Below, in pieces: positions 21,991 through 33,390 of a stretch of DNA of 64,000 bases. The stretch's first letter is position 1; each line of letters begins with the position of its first letter. The notes under the pieces were generated by a model, which was given only the letters and a program-made list of their open reading frames with translations, was not told the origin of the DNA and ran no database searches. Where the stretch lies: positions 20,210,983-20,274,982 of the forward strand of contig NC_049992.1 of the NCBI RefSeq assembly GCF_000003815.2. Reading direction: 5' to 3'. A program made the position numbers and the translations under genes. Origin of the DNA: Branchiostoma floridae (taxonomy: Eukaryota; Chordata; Leptocardii; Amphioxiformes; Branchiostomatidae).

Positions 21991-22476
21991 GGGACCGCGT
22001 GGCGCAGCGGCAGGATTTTTGCCTCGTGACCGAGAGGTTGCGGGTTCGAATCCGTCTGCGTGTCACCGATCTTGTGCCCTTGGGAAAGGCACTTTACACG
22101 GCTTTCCTCACTATACTCAGGTGAAAATGAGTACCTAGCTTCGGCTAGGGCCGTCCCTCGGATAGGACATTAAATGGAGGTCCCGTGTATGGGGAGAGTC
22201 ACACCCAATGCACGTTAAAGAACTCCCACACGTGCGATGGTGCGGTGTGAGATGGAGCAAAACCATTCTGTCTGGAGTTGGTGATTCACTTCAAATCACC
22301 CGGATGGAGGCCTGGCGAACCTCCATTCCGTATCAGCCACACGGGGGGCAGCATAACCCCGCCGTGCCGTGTGTAAGCGTGTGCGAACATGCGCAGGGAT
22401 AGTCCTTGGTAATAGCCCCTGGCTAGTTGGGCAACCCTGGCTGTTTGTTAACAGTTGAACAAATAAATAAATAAAG
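21991..22476 (+). mobile_element. tRNA-derived SINE
   Basis: The head carries an A box (TGGCGCAGCGG, 22000-22010) and a B box (GGTTCGAATCC, 22043-22053), 33 bp apart, as in RNA polymerase III promoters of tRNA-type SINEs. A conserved-looking body follows (CTTGGGAAAGGCACTTTACA, CAGGTGAAAATGAGTACC), then a body of about 350 bp and an AAATAAATAAATAAAG tail. The body motif is shared by SINEs of many marine invertebrates as far as I recall; the family name is not assigned. It is complete head to tail. Confidence 0.88.
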
Positions 22477-23153
22477 TACCTTCTGGGTATTTGATCTTAT
22501 GACTATTAAGGTGGTAATATTCAACACAACATTCTTATAAAAAATCATCGGCTAATATGACGCAATGAATGTATCAAACACGTCCCAATTTTAATTGAAC
22601 AAGTGCTTCTGAAAAAAAAGCTGCCATTTTCGCCTTCTAAAAGGATTTTTGTGGTGGTCAGTTGAGGAGTACATCATGATGGGATGCGATGTATGTAAGA
22701 TGTAAAATTGTTAATAAAGATGAAATCATATATATCATTGAATGGCACAAGGCCTGGCTTTGTAGTGGAAATCCTTTTTCTTGTGTAAATATAAGTAAAT
22801 TTTGTGTCAAATATGACAATTTTGATAACTTGCCAGTTCAAGATTGAGAAAACGTAGAAACAGACTTGTTTCAATTTAAGTAACATTATCTTCTCTTTTA
22901 ACATACGTCACTTTAACGTCGTGGATGTTTGAAAATAAAAATAAAGAAATCACAATCCTGTGTTTCTATGTTCTGGTCACAAGACGAAAGAGTTGTGTAT
23001 ATAAGATGAAGCGAGAAACCTTCTGAAAAAAATGGCCGCATATTTTAGAAAAAAAAGCTGTATGTTAAACAAAATCACATGAAAAGTCTTGAATTGGTCT
23101 CTTTCTGTCAAAAGACATTGTATGGTATTTGTTAAGCAAAGAAAAAAGAACTT
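22477..23153. other. Intergenic, nothing recognised
   Basis: AT-rich; no coding or repeat structure was seen. Confidence 0.4.
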
Positions 23154-23243
23154 TGACATCACTGGGAGTCGAACCCACGCATGCCGAATCTGACTGCGTT
23201 TGGAACGCCCAATCTTATCATTAGACCACTCGGTCATCGTGCA
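23154..23243 (-). tRNA. tRNA-like sequence, probable pseudogene
   Basis: Minus strand: GATGACCGAGTGGTCTAA (D-arm/A-box like), a GGCGTTCCAAACGC stem-loop where the anticodon arm should be, a long variable region, and GTGGGTTCGACTCCCAG (T arm, B box). The long variable arm suggests a class II (Leu/Ser-like) origin. The 5' and 3' acceptor strands do not pair and the anticodon stem is irregular, so it is probably a decayed tRNA gene or tRNA-derived fragment. Confidence 0.5.
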
Positions 23244-23428
23244 ACAGTTACGCACTCAAGGCTTAGAAGGCTGCTAAGAAGTGTTGCGTTAAATTGACCT
23301 ACCAAACAATACATAGAACGAACCGCTTCTATCAAGATTCCTCACAGGAACTTGCGGCCCCTGGATCTAAAGAGACTGAGCTACGGAACCTGGGATAACA
23401 GTTTTGCGATTTTCATATTACATATATA

Positions 23429-24278
23429 CAGTGAAAGCCGCTTAATTGCACACCCAATTTGCCAGCGAATTTCGTGCAAATATCCGGCGTGTGCGATAAT
23501 GCGGAGTTAGTCATTTGGACCGCATCACCACGGGCGGAGGGGCCGAGAGGTGGTATGGGAGGTAGTACAACTCACAGTTTATTTACGTGTTACAGTAGTG
23601 CTGTACCTGTTGTGCTCCGGACGTCATATACATGTCTTCACGAAACATCGTACTGCAATGCACTTGAAATCGAAACTAAAAGTAAGTTACTGTATACATT
23701 ATGTAGCTTCCTGATCACGAAACTAAAGCACTGCTCCACCGAAGGCGAGTGTTTTGTCCGTCTGTAGGCCCGAGTCGCTGTGTTGTCTCCGACTGGCTGC
23801 CAAGAACATAAAAACCACTGCATAAGTATTTCCCCACGACCCTAATAACGTAATTAGACAATGGGCAGATAGAGAACATTTGTTATTGAGTATGTCATAG
23901 CAAGTTGTCTGCCAAATCGTAATGCCGGCTTTGACGACCTTTAGCGGGCGGGCGTCTCTTTATGGTGCCGACCCCAGAATATCGCTTTCTTTTGATCCCA
24001 ATAACAATTTCATATATGTTGTCATTATAGCGACTTCACAAAGGCCGTTATCGGCTTATTTGTACCGTGTCTGACGATTTTTAGCACGCATTTTCAGTCA
24101 ATTTGTCGACGATGTTTGACAAATTTTCGTGCAATTATCCGGCGTTGGTGATTTTTGTCGTGCAGATAAGCGAAGTCACTAACAACGGAGTGAATGGGAG
24201 ACGGTTTGGGATTTGGGGATTCCGTGCAATTACTCGAAGTGTGCGTTTATCCGAGGTGCAATTAACTGGCTTCCACTG
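23429..24278. mobile_element. Pogo/Tc1-type MITE, TA target
   Basis: Ends CAGTGAAAGCC-GCTTAATTG and its inverted partner CAATTAACTGGCTTCCACTG are flanked by TA (23427-23428, 24279-24280). CAGTG ends with a TA duplication fit pogo/Tigger-group elements. Inside, several diverged copies of the terminal words GTGCAAATATCCGG, GTGCAATTATCCGG, GTGCAATTACTCG and GCGTTTATCCG recur close to both ends. The 850 bp have no transposase. Confidence 0.85.
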
Positions 24279-24689
24279 TAGAATAATTTCGCCAACGTCA
24301 TGGCAACGTCGCGGGCACGGGAATACATTCGTGCGGACCGGACATTATAAACACCGCTGTAAAATGTTTGTAGATTTTAAAGCTCGTCTTTTTTTTGGTA
24401 AATTACATATAATTGTAAATACTGTATACTTTTGTATGTGTGTTAAAAATAAAAGCAAAAAAGACACGAGCAGAAGAGAAGCCAATATGTTATATATACA
24501 ATGCATAGTTCAACCACAAGCGATTGTTTTTTAACATAATTTATGCATGTATTATTTTATCGGTGATATATTTAATTAAAGAGCTTTTAAACACTTTTCG
24601 TTTAATTATTTCTGTTTTAATACATATATTTTGTATTAAAACGGCGAAAATGGAAAAAAAACATAACTCTATAAATATTCTAAGACTTG

Positions 24690-25370
24690 CACTCCGTCTA
24701 AAATCCGGTAGATGGCGTAATTTTTGTAAATTTTTTCGTCGACAGGAAGTACTACAATTCGAGGACGTTAGACACTTAAGCTTTACGATATGGTGTAGCA
24801 GAAGACATTTCTTCCTTGATCATTTATTTAATTCATAGTGGCCAGGGTATACGTTCCAAAACGCTGACAATTCTAATGCTCTAGTATGAATGAGAAGGTG
24901 TAATAACACATACAGGGTATATAGCTTATCCATTGACACGTCAAAATAGCATGCACCCGTCGCCATCTTGACTTCGGTCCACAGGCATATTCGACACTGT
25001 TTGTTTGTTTGTTTGTTTGTTTGTTTGAACCTTTATTTATTAATGATAAGCTTAAATAGGCAAATCTTTTCATTGAGGTCATGAGGAAGGTAACAGGCAA
25101 TTGACATAGGTTATCTCGCAATGACTTTTCTAAAAGAAAAAAATGCAATACTAAAATTGTCCAAACTCGACGGTTATATAGGCCTAGGGTTGCATTTGCT
25201 AACATGATTATATACATTCGAAATGATTGTTGTAATATTGAAGATATACAGAATTTTGTTTTCAAACGCCCCTCCTTATTCTTGATGATAGTAACGTTGG
25301 CTTCCGCTGTTTGTACTATCTTAGCAAAAAAAGGAACAACAAAACAGTGGTTTTAATATTGTGTTGCCAG
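24690..25370. repeat. Duplicated block, copy 1
   Basis: Matches 28620-29165 in the same order: CTAAAATCCGGTAG, GTGGCCAG, TTGACACGTCAA, CGCCATCTTGACTTCGGTCC, TGCTAACATGATT, TTAGCAAAAAAAG, GTGGTTTTAATATTGTG. It has an extra ~110 bp that includes a (TTTG)7 tract (about 25002-25026) absent from copy 2. Confidence 0.75.
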
Positions 25371-25831
25371 TTGTAACGAGGAGGGTGAAGGGTTCATGAA
25401 CAGTATGGATGCTTTTCTTATTCAAGTATGGTCTCTAGATGAATGTGTTAAAAAATTCATTGATGAAAACTTGACCAGTCTTTGGCAACTAGTGATGGAG
25501 CGCCGTTAGTTCAAGCGCATAAAAAAGCGGGCATCTTAGGGCGGCCCCCGTTATAGAGGTACAGCTGGAAAAAACAGCTAATGAGTGTGTAAAACGAGGC
25601 CCGTCTATCCGCTGTAGGTTTTGTAGCATATCAGTTCCATATATCAACAGGGCAAAGGGTATCAAAAAACCTTGTGTAACACCGTTAGAAACATTAGCGC
25701 GTAGAAATAAAAGATACGAAAGAAAACAAAAACTTTTTCATTGAGAACCACGCATTTCTATGTCGCATAATGCCAAATGGATCACGCTTGAGCAGCCAAA
25801 TCTGCGACTTTTTCCTGAAATTTCTCAAAAT
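25371..25831. other. Intergenic, nothing recognised
   Basis: No coding signal was recognised between the duplicated block and element B. Confidence 0.4.
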
Positions 25832-25835
25832 TTAA

Positions 25836-26807
25836 CCCTCAAACACCCGAGTGGGGTCCATTTTGACCCCACGCGTACATTTTGAAGTACCATTTGAACA
25901 TTTTTGATCTGAAGACAAAATCCTTCCGTGACTTTTTCACTCAATATGTCTTATACCTTCTCCTACGTTTTCGCAAAGATTGGTACAATAATGTGGAAAT
26001 TATAAAGAACGTTTGTGTTCAGTCCCTCTGGGGTCCAAACGGACCCCAGCAAAAATGTGCAGTTTTCAAAACAAACTTTGGAGGCTAAGTCCTTAACCAC
26101 CTACAGTATGACTACTAAACTTTCAGACAATACTAGGAATGTAAACTTAAATCATCACAAAAATTTCTGTGTCATCAACATGTAATGTGACGACATTATG
26201 ACGTCATTTGCTTAATCAGGGCGGCCATCTTGGATTTTGACCAATGACGTCATGAAATTAGCATAAATTATAAATTTTAAGTCATGAAAATTACATTGAA
26301 TTTCATAGAATTTTATTGTTGTCAGAAAACAGGTGTAGTTTACCAAGAAAACCTTGTCTAAATTGAAACTGTCAAATTTTGGCAAAAATATGCCTGTTAG
26401 AATATGGTTGCCATGGCAACCCCCAAAAATGATAAACTTACTTTATCGACCAAAGACTTTTGCAAACAATATTTTGTGATAAATTACCAAGTTTTGTAGC
26501 TTTAGCTCTAGCCGTTCATGAGTTATGCGACATAAATGTTGCTGAGGGCCTCAAAATTCCCCTATCTGGTCGAAACAGGTTTAGTGCAAAACGTGGTCCT
26601 TCTGAACCTTTGCATAAATTATGATAACGAGTTGGAATTAGCAACACTTTAACATCTCAAAATCTTTCTCTTACATTGACGAAGCAATGTATATACAATG
26701 ATCGCCGATAAGAAATGGTACTGTGATTTTATGAACAAAACATTTTGGGGTCCGTTTGGACCCCACTCGGTCATTTTAGTCGCAAAAAAAGGTCGGGTGC
26801 TTGACGG
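25836..26807. mobile_element. TTAA-flanked (piggyBac-type) non-autonomous element B
   Basis: TTAA at 25832-25835 and 26808-26811. The ends are CCCTCAAACACCCGA and, inverted, CCGTCAAGCACCCGA. GGGGTCC...GGACCCC/GACCCC palindromes occur next to both ends and once inside (about 25851, 26028, 26748). The interior is about 70% like element A in reverse orientation by eye. No ORF. The copy is uninterrupted. Confidence 0.85.
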
Positions 26808-26811
26808 TTAA

Positions 26812-28096
26812 AAAGATTCTAATTTTTCGTGTAGCTGCGGAAATCGGTTGCTGTAAGGAAAATTACTATTTATGGCCCTATGAATGTATTTTTCATGTTT
26901 TCTTGATTTCATTTTGCTTGCTAATATTTTTGTTTCAGTCATGCAAATTCAATAAACAAAACGGGTAAACACACTCACCAGAGGGCTTCTTTGTAGTGAC
27001 TCACAGTCCTTATCGCTTTATCATCAGCTACAGCGATATATAGTTCTCCGTAGACAGAGTTCGTTTGTATTGTCGGTTGACCGTAATAAATTATTCAAAA
27101 CACAGCACGAACCATGTCGCAGGAAATTAACACCAAGCTTTCATGCATTAATATGTCATCGTTCAGTGGTACTTTGGAAGTATAGTGATGGGGTGCTTGT
27201 CTGTCCAAAGATGTACTTGATAACGATATGATTGCTATTGTTTACAGCAAAAAGCAAATCGGTGTTCTTTGCATGCCTTTTTTTTAACATAAAATTTCTG
27301 GAGCACGTTTGTCAACAACATCAGACAAATGCGTCAGGTTCCTGAATAGACATAAGACCACCACGTTGAGTGCGGCGATGTCTCTTTGCTGCAATTTGGT
27401 TTCTGATATTGACTTAAACATCTGGATTTATTTTATAGTCGTTTTCAGATAATATATATTAAGTAACGTGATGGGTTTTCAACATTTTATTGGTATTACG
27501 TAATGGCGGGCGTATCAAGACTTTTCATTCTTTTCCAAAATCTGTCTGCTCGTAGAGAAAAACAAAATTTGTAAACCGTCACAAAACTCTTTAATACATA
27601 AAAGAAAAATGCAGCCATACCCGAGACTCATCGAGGTTTGCTTCGTATATCTATATCTCTTTCTTTCCCAAGACACGCTGGGTATTTTTTCATTGTACAG
27701 TACGAAAACAAAGTTTTACATTGATTTTACAAAACCGGAGAAATATGTTGAGAGTGAAAATCGCGTCCAAAATGTTTGTAGAAGAAAAAAAATACCCAAT
27801 TCAGACGAGAGGGTCTTGTGCCAACTTTTATGTCTTATAATGCCCAAACGATGACGTCATAGTGACGGTATATTACGTCATAAAACAATAAACTTTCTTA
27901 GGATCCTTCTAAGAAGTGGACCTTAAAGCCTTTCCCCCGGTCCCAGATTAACCAAAAACGGTCTGAATAGTGTTAATTTACACCTGGCAGACAATAAAGT
28001 GATGTGATATGCGGCTAAAATGCGTATAGCTCTGTTCGGAATAGAAAATTTCCGTCTCAAGTTATCCATGTAAAATGATAGTCCTCTCGACTATAG
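26812..28096. other. Upstream region of the lectin exon
   Basis: No exon was recognised. It contains a closely spaced pair of CRE-type sites listed separately. Confidence 0.4.
27852..27880. promoter_or_regulatory. Pair of CRE-like sites
   Basis: A perfect palindromic TGACGTCA (27852-27859) and TTACGTCA (27873-27880) with TGACGG between them, about 220 bp before the lectin exon. CREB/ATF binding is inferred from the consensus only. Similar words also occur in the TTAA elements, so chance is possible. Confidence 0.35.
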
Positions 28097-28277
28097 GTTT
28101 CAATCTTGCCCTGGGGAGGACAGAGTTTCAAACAAGCACTTATGAGGAAGGAGCTGCCAGCCGTGCTGTAGACGGGAACACAGATACAAACTTCCCTGCT
28201 AGTTCCTGTTCACACACTGCTTTAGAAGATAACCCAACATGGTGGGTGGATCTCGGCCAACCTTATATGATCGTTAG
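28097..28277 (+). CDS. Isolated F5/8C (fucolectin-type) domain exon
   Basis: Between an acceptor (ACTATAG) and a GTACGT donor the frame encodes NLALGRTEFQTSTYEEG, ASRAVDGNTDTNF, CSHTALEDNPTWWVDLGQPY. These are the opening blocks of an F-type lectin/fucolectin discoidin-like domain, which binds fucose-bearing glycans extracellularly. Normally the domain continues in later exons with the Arg and paired-Cys motif. None was found in the following kilobases before the duplicated block. An upstream ATG at 28075 is in frame, but the 5' part looks intronic. This is either one exon of a gene mostly outside recognition or a stray fragment. Confidence 0.7.
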
Positions 28278-28619
28278 GTACGTATTCACAAATATACAAT
28301 ATGTTGAACTTTATATATCAGAAATTGCAGTAAATGAGAGAAAAAAATCAACTCCACACAAACGGACACAACCCTAAAGCAAACATACGTTTCCAAAGTA
28401 TTATGTGGTTGATTGCACGGGGAGGGGGGCTTGATCGCAAGCGTCTGGAGCGAACTGCCATTCGGCGACACTAAGGTTACCTCAAAACGACTGTCATTGC
28501 CCTAGGTGCAGCCAAGGAACTGTAGGTGTTAAACCACTCACGTCACTAGGGTCTGGCTCTCTCTACCAAAGTAACTGTATCTCCAACACGTCACAAGTGT
28601 TCAAACGCTTATGTACTTT
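28278..28619. other. Nothing recognised
   Basis: No second lectin exon or repeat was recognised. Confidence 0.4.
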
Positions 28620-29165
28620 GCCTAAAATCCGGTAGGTGGTGCGTTTACGTTCAGTTCGCCCTCTAGCTTTAATCTACCGCCTCTGGGCGATGGCGTCAGG
28701 CACCTTAGCTGTGATGTAAAATAAAGCATTCTTTTGTTTCATTAATTACTTAACCAAAGTGGCCAGATTAGACATACAATGCACTAGAATAATAGAGATA
28801 CAAAGGTGAACAAAGATCAAGGCAACACATGGTCGCTCATCCCTTGACACGTCAATCTACCAATATGGAGTCGCCATGTTGACCTAGGTCCCAAAGCAGT
28901 TTGTCATCAACAGAACATTGACAGAAGTTGTCTTGTCAGGACGTGAGCAAGAAAAGTGAAGGAAACAAAAAGACTAAAATCGTCCGAAATTGACAGTTAT
29001 GTTGACTAACTTTGCTAACATGATTGTATTTGAAATGTTGGTGTTTTTATTGAAGCTATTCTTGATTTTCTTGTGAAAACAATACTGACGTTTACGGTAA
29101 TCAAATCTGCTGTTTTCACTACGGTAGCAAAAAGCAACAACGGTGGTTTGAATATTGTGGAACCG
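28620..29165. repeat. Duplicated block, copy 2
   Basis: Diverged partner of 24690-25370. It runs directly into promoter-like module 1, whereas copy 1 is not followed by a module. Confidence 0.7.
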
Positions 29166-29167
29166 CC

Positions 29168-29402
29168 AATGAATCACGTGTTTCATGTTTGACCAATCAC
29201 AGCGCAGGTCCAAAAGCACGTGGACAAAATAATGTGAGTGACTGTTGGTAGGGAGTACATCAATTTCAACCAATCACATGTCGTTGATAAGAATGACGTT
29301 TACACCTATTCAAGTAGACCATAGATCACCCAGTTCGTCCGTACATTTGGGGAAAGGACAGCTCGCTGCCACAACCGACTTCGTCGACAGCAAAACGCAC
29401 TT
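29168..29402 (+). promoter_or_regulatory. Promoter / leader-exon module 1
   Basis: Contains two CCAATCAC boxes (about 29193 and 29269), CACGTG-type E-boxes, TGACGTTTACACCT (29293), an initiator-like CCAGTTCGTCCGTACA, then CCGACTTCGTCGACAGC and a donor GTAAGT at 29403. The same elements occur in the same order and spacing in modules 2 and 3. By inference it is a promoter with a non-coding first exon of roughly 80-90 nt. Confidence 0.55.
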
Positions 29403-29408
29403 GTAAGT

Positions 29409-30099
29409 TCTATTTAGTTCATAAGCACTTTTTTTATTCATTAGACTTTGTCTGTACGTTGAAATATTTTCTGCAGATGAAAAATATCAAAATTGTCAAA
29501 TTTGTTGAATGTGTGTATTTCTTTTAGGGAAGTGATCAAAAGTGCATATTATGAAAAAATTGCATCTAAAACCCCAAACTTTCTTAGAATGCCAGTGTTC
29601 CTCAAGAAGATTATTAGATTTTATACTGCTACCGAGTCCACCATGTAACTTCATAAAACTATCAAAACTTCTTGTAACTGTTCGAAAGTAATCTCCAAGC
29701 AGATCCTACGGTGCCATAAGATAGTATCATAGCTGGCCACGGAGTGTAGCTGGCTAAGGGAGTCAAACGGGCACCACACGGGAAGTTTGATACTATACAT
29801 TACGCACCGTGGATCGTGTTGTTGATTAGTTCGAAATACATTTTCAACACCACAGCCCTGCCCTCTTTTACATATTACGACATTAGAGAACTCAGGTGGA
29901 CGAAGCTGGTGCGGTTAGACATGGATGTCGCTGGGGTGATTCTTGCGCTTTGTGGATGAAATAGAATTTTTTACTTATTCCCTAATCTTGTAAGGAATCC
30001 ACAATTTGAATGCCAACGCTGGCTTAGTTGAGTAAAAAAGCTACACATTTTCAATCATTATCTTGGTAGACAATGTTCAGGCTGTGGTGGATACATTCA
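29409..30099. other. Spacer between modules 1 and 2
   Basis: No feature was recognised. Confidence 0.4.
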
Positions 30100-30343
30100 T
30101 AAATCACACCTGTCATGTTTGACCAATCACAACGCAGGTCCGCGTTGTACCACGTGGACTAGAACAAATGATATGTGCGACTGTTGGTAGAAATTACATG
30201 TATCTTGACCAATTACTACCGTTGATAAAATGACGTTTAAACCTACCCATTTTAATTATAGGCTGATCATCCAGTTTGTATGTACAGTCGGAGAGAAGAC
30301 AGAGTGCTGGCATAACCGACTTCATCGACAACAAACCATAGCT
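30100..30343 (+). promoter_or_regulatory. Promoter / leader-exon module 2
   Basis: CATGTTTGACCAATCACA, CCACGTGGACTAGAAC, ATGACGTTTAAACCTA, ATTATAGGCTGATCATCCAG, CAGTCGGAGAG and ACCGACTTCATCGACAACAA are followed by GTAAGTAC at 30344. It is closely similar to module 1 for more than 200 bp, and its TATA-like ATTATAGG is better kept. Confidence 0.55.
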
Positions 30344-30350
30344 GTAAGTA

Positions 30351-31984
30351 CCTATCTTGTTTATAAACATTTGCTATTACACTAGTCAAAGTCAAAGTCA
30401 AACTATTTTTACACGATACTGTATTTTTCTTGCAGGTGAAACATTTCGAAATAGATAATTAAGCTGTTTAGCTGTTCCTTTTTTTCTGGAGGGAAGCATG
30501 AAGAGTTTATAGTTTATACTTTTTCTATATTTATAAATAGAGTTCATTTTTTAAATTAAATTAAGCTCAGTTTGTCGCAGGTGTGAAAATATTGCGTCAT
30601 TTTTGCCACCATAGTATTGCCTTTTTTTTTTGCATTCGAGACCCCAGGGGGGCTAAGCCGGTGTGGGTCGGTAAGTAAATAATGGCATGGCGCCTGCCTA
30701 GAACATAAGTTATACGTTGACGCGTCAGGGTTTCAGGTTCTTGTGGTACACACTAATAGAACAACATTGGTGTAGCGTAATGGTACTAAGGCAAATCGAT
30801 GAGAACTTTTTTCAGATTATTACGTGTTTTTTTGTCCTAAGATGTCCACCACAGGAGAACACTCTGGCGTTGTTTTTTTTTTTTACATGTTTTCTTGTCT
30901 ACGTCACGATCGATGCTTTCCTGCCTAGGCTTATACCTATTTACTCAGAGGAGCTCATTTTAAAACTTAAGCATAGTTATTATATATACATATAACAGGA
31001 AGATTTTAAATTAAGACAAATCACACCACTATGTTTTGCGCTTAATATAACAGACCTATAATTAGAAACGTCGAGTTTTTGACTAGTTGAATTATGGTTT
31101 TAACATTACCTTGGCTTTTCTACCTTGTTGTTGGTCAATTTCAAAAGTACAAATGTGAAAAGTGTTGATCTATGTGCCCTTTTGGATATTGTGGACTATT
31201 GGATTTTCTGCAATGCCCTTTTGATGAAAACTGTACCAATTCGTATCAATGCTAAGGCTACCACGTGACATCTTTTAAGGGTGTATATATATGTACACAT
31301 GTGTGAAACAATTTGTGACGTTATTACTAGATTAAAAATAACGCTCATGACACAAAAGAATGATTTGACAACAGAATTTATCTTAAACACGAAATACATG
31401 ACTTCGCGAATGAAATTTGTTTGAAATCCAGCATACACCAAGTCGACTTGAATGGTCCCTGCTCATGGAGAAATCACTGTGCTAGTTGTACGCTCTTACG
31501 TTTGCGATCTCTGCGCTCGGTGTGTGTCTATTTTCGGCTCTCGCTGCCCTGGTTGCGCTCTTTTGTCGTACTTGGTCAGCGTTTATGAATCGCCATCATT
31601 GGCGCTCACACCACGACTGTTTTAAACCATTTTTGTAGTTATTGCGACTATCGCGATACCCTTGCACTCACAATGCGACCTTGGTAGTGCCCTCGCCCTC
31701 GACGGGTGCTCCGGTTAATTTTAGATAGAGAAGCGCGGTAATAACCCCGTCTCAGTGCAAAGGGGTATAGAAGTTTTTAAGGGTATTACACCTGTTATGC
31801 CGCAGCTTGGAGAATAAAGGGTTAGAATGTTTACGATGTGTTGTTGGCCGCCTCACGGCCTGTGTGTCATCAAAATATGCCTTTTTTTTATCAACTTTCC
31901 GGACAAAATTGCATTTTCAAGGTAGTTTGTGTGATTATGTTAGATTTTGCTGTGAAGTTTAATTATGCGTGTTAATTACCGCTA
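30351..31984. other. Intergenic, nothing recognised
   Basis: No exon or repeat was recognised. A C/G-richer patch at about 31470-31760 has no identified meaning. Confidence 0.4.
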
Positions 31985-32125
31985 ACTTCAGCGCACCTTA
32001 CACGGTGTGAAAGGGCGGGAAGGGTCGTGGGAACACCAGACATCTTCTGAACAACAATAGATTAGATGGTATCGCAGAAACCATTAATATTAAACCTGTC
32101 AAAGTTGACATCCTTTAATTATTTA
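31985..32125. repeat. Solitary ~160-bp repeat unit
   Basis: Shares the ordered words of the arrays further right: GCGCACCTTACACGG, GGTCGTGGGAACACC, AACAATAGATTAGATG, CATTAATATTAAACCTGTCA. It includes a CGTGGGAAC motif. Confidence 0.6.
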
Positions 32126-33390
32126 ATCGTACATGTGAGCCCCTTACGTCAGTATAACTTGCATCGTGGGAACGGGCAAAACAGATCGTGAGAAAAAAAC
32201 AACAACTACACACTGCACACAATGATACGGGTAGGCATTAACCACATACATATAACGGAAAAGTTGAAATTTCATGGTCGTTCATGATTATTGTTGAGAT
32301 GTTATAAGAGTTGCCGGAGCAGGTCTGGAAAATTGTCAAAGGGCTATTATAGATGAATTTTAGACAGTAACACTGATTTTAACGAGGTCGGTACATGTTT
32401 TGCCATAAAAGAAAATTTCATAAAAGAACTTCATATTTTGTGTAGCCGTAAGTTATATTTGTGTATAATTACAAAAGTGAATTTTGACATTAGGGCTTCC
32501 TCTACAGTTTTTGCCATTTTGATTTTTGATAACCTAAATGACTTTTAAAGTTAACATACAAACGTCCTCTTTATTTTTTTCATTAATTACGACCTACAAA
32601 ATTCTGGTTGATGTCATTGTCAATACTCCATTTGACAATATAAAAAGTACAATTTTTATCGTTACTTTACGTTTCCTTCCCCATTATATAACTTTGAGGT
32701 CACTGGTCAGGAATTAGTGATTATTCGGCTGATAAAAGCGCAAATTTTCTTGACCAGTCTGCATTATATGTTTCATAATTTTTTTTCGCAGTGTACATTA
32801 CACCACGAATATACATTTTCTGATGTACAGAATAAGAGTTATCTATTGTTGTTTTGTAACACATACTAGCAAACTATTTACCATCCCACGAAACTGTCTG
32901 TCAGATTTTCAATTAAACGTCAGTACTAGAAAAATGCAGAATTGATAGATATTTCTAATGGACATGTCACTACATTATTCCACCATACAAAACTTCGCTC
33001 CATGGAGCAAATCAACGCTGATAGCGTATTTCCAGTGTCAGATTATATTTGCCGAACAATAGATTTACGACAAAAAATCGGGAGCATTGTGACGCATTCA
33101 TGTCCGCTGCCAAAGTCACTTTCGATCGTAAGAGTACGACAAGACAACTTTGATATCATACGGCAACACGTGAACACGCATGAATTGGCATCGCCCTGTT
33201 TTCGAATTTTGACTATCAATTAAAGGGAAATGACTGAAAACATTCAGTTATGAAAAGGTTTAACTACGTTTAAACCTTATCTGTGTTCCAAAGGTGACAA
33301 GTCGCGACCCCTCCTACAACTGCCCGAGAGCTGACCCAAGAATCCTATTCAAAATCGTTTACCAAACTCTACGTCGAGACCACCAGAGCC
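32126..33390. other. Region upstream of the TMEM26-like gene
   Basis: A plus-strand ORF at 32942-33223 has no recognised similarity. A possible acceptor (GTGTTCCAAAG, about 33293) just before the start codon would allow a 5' leader exon to be spliced to the coding exon. Confidence 0.35.

Noticed and set aside
23340-23400. Second tRNA-like stretch (GTAGCTCAGTCTC on the minus strand)
   Set aside because: Only an A-box-like word; no B box or cloverleaf.
32942-33223. 93-codon plus-strand ORF before TMEM26
   Set aside because: No similarity recognised and no repeat or splice pattern; it could at most be part of an unproven 5' exon.
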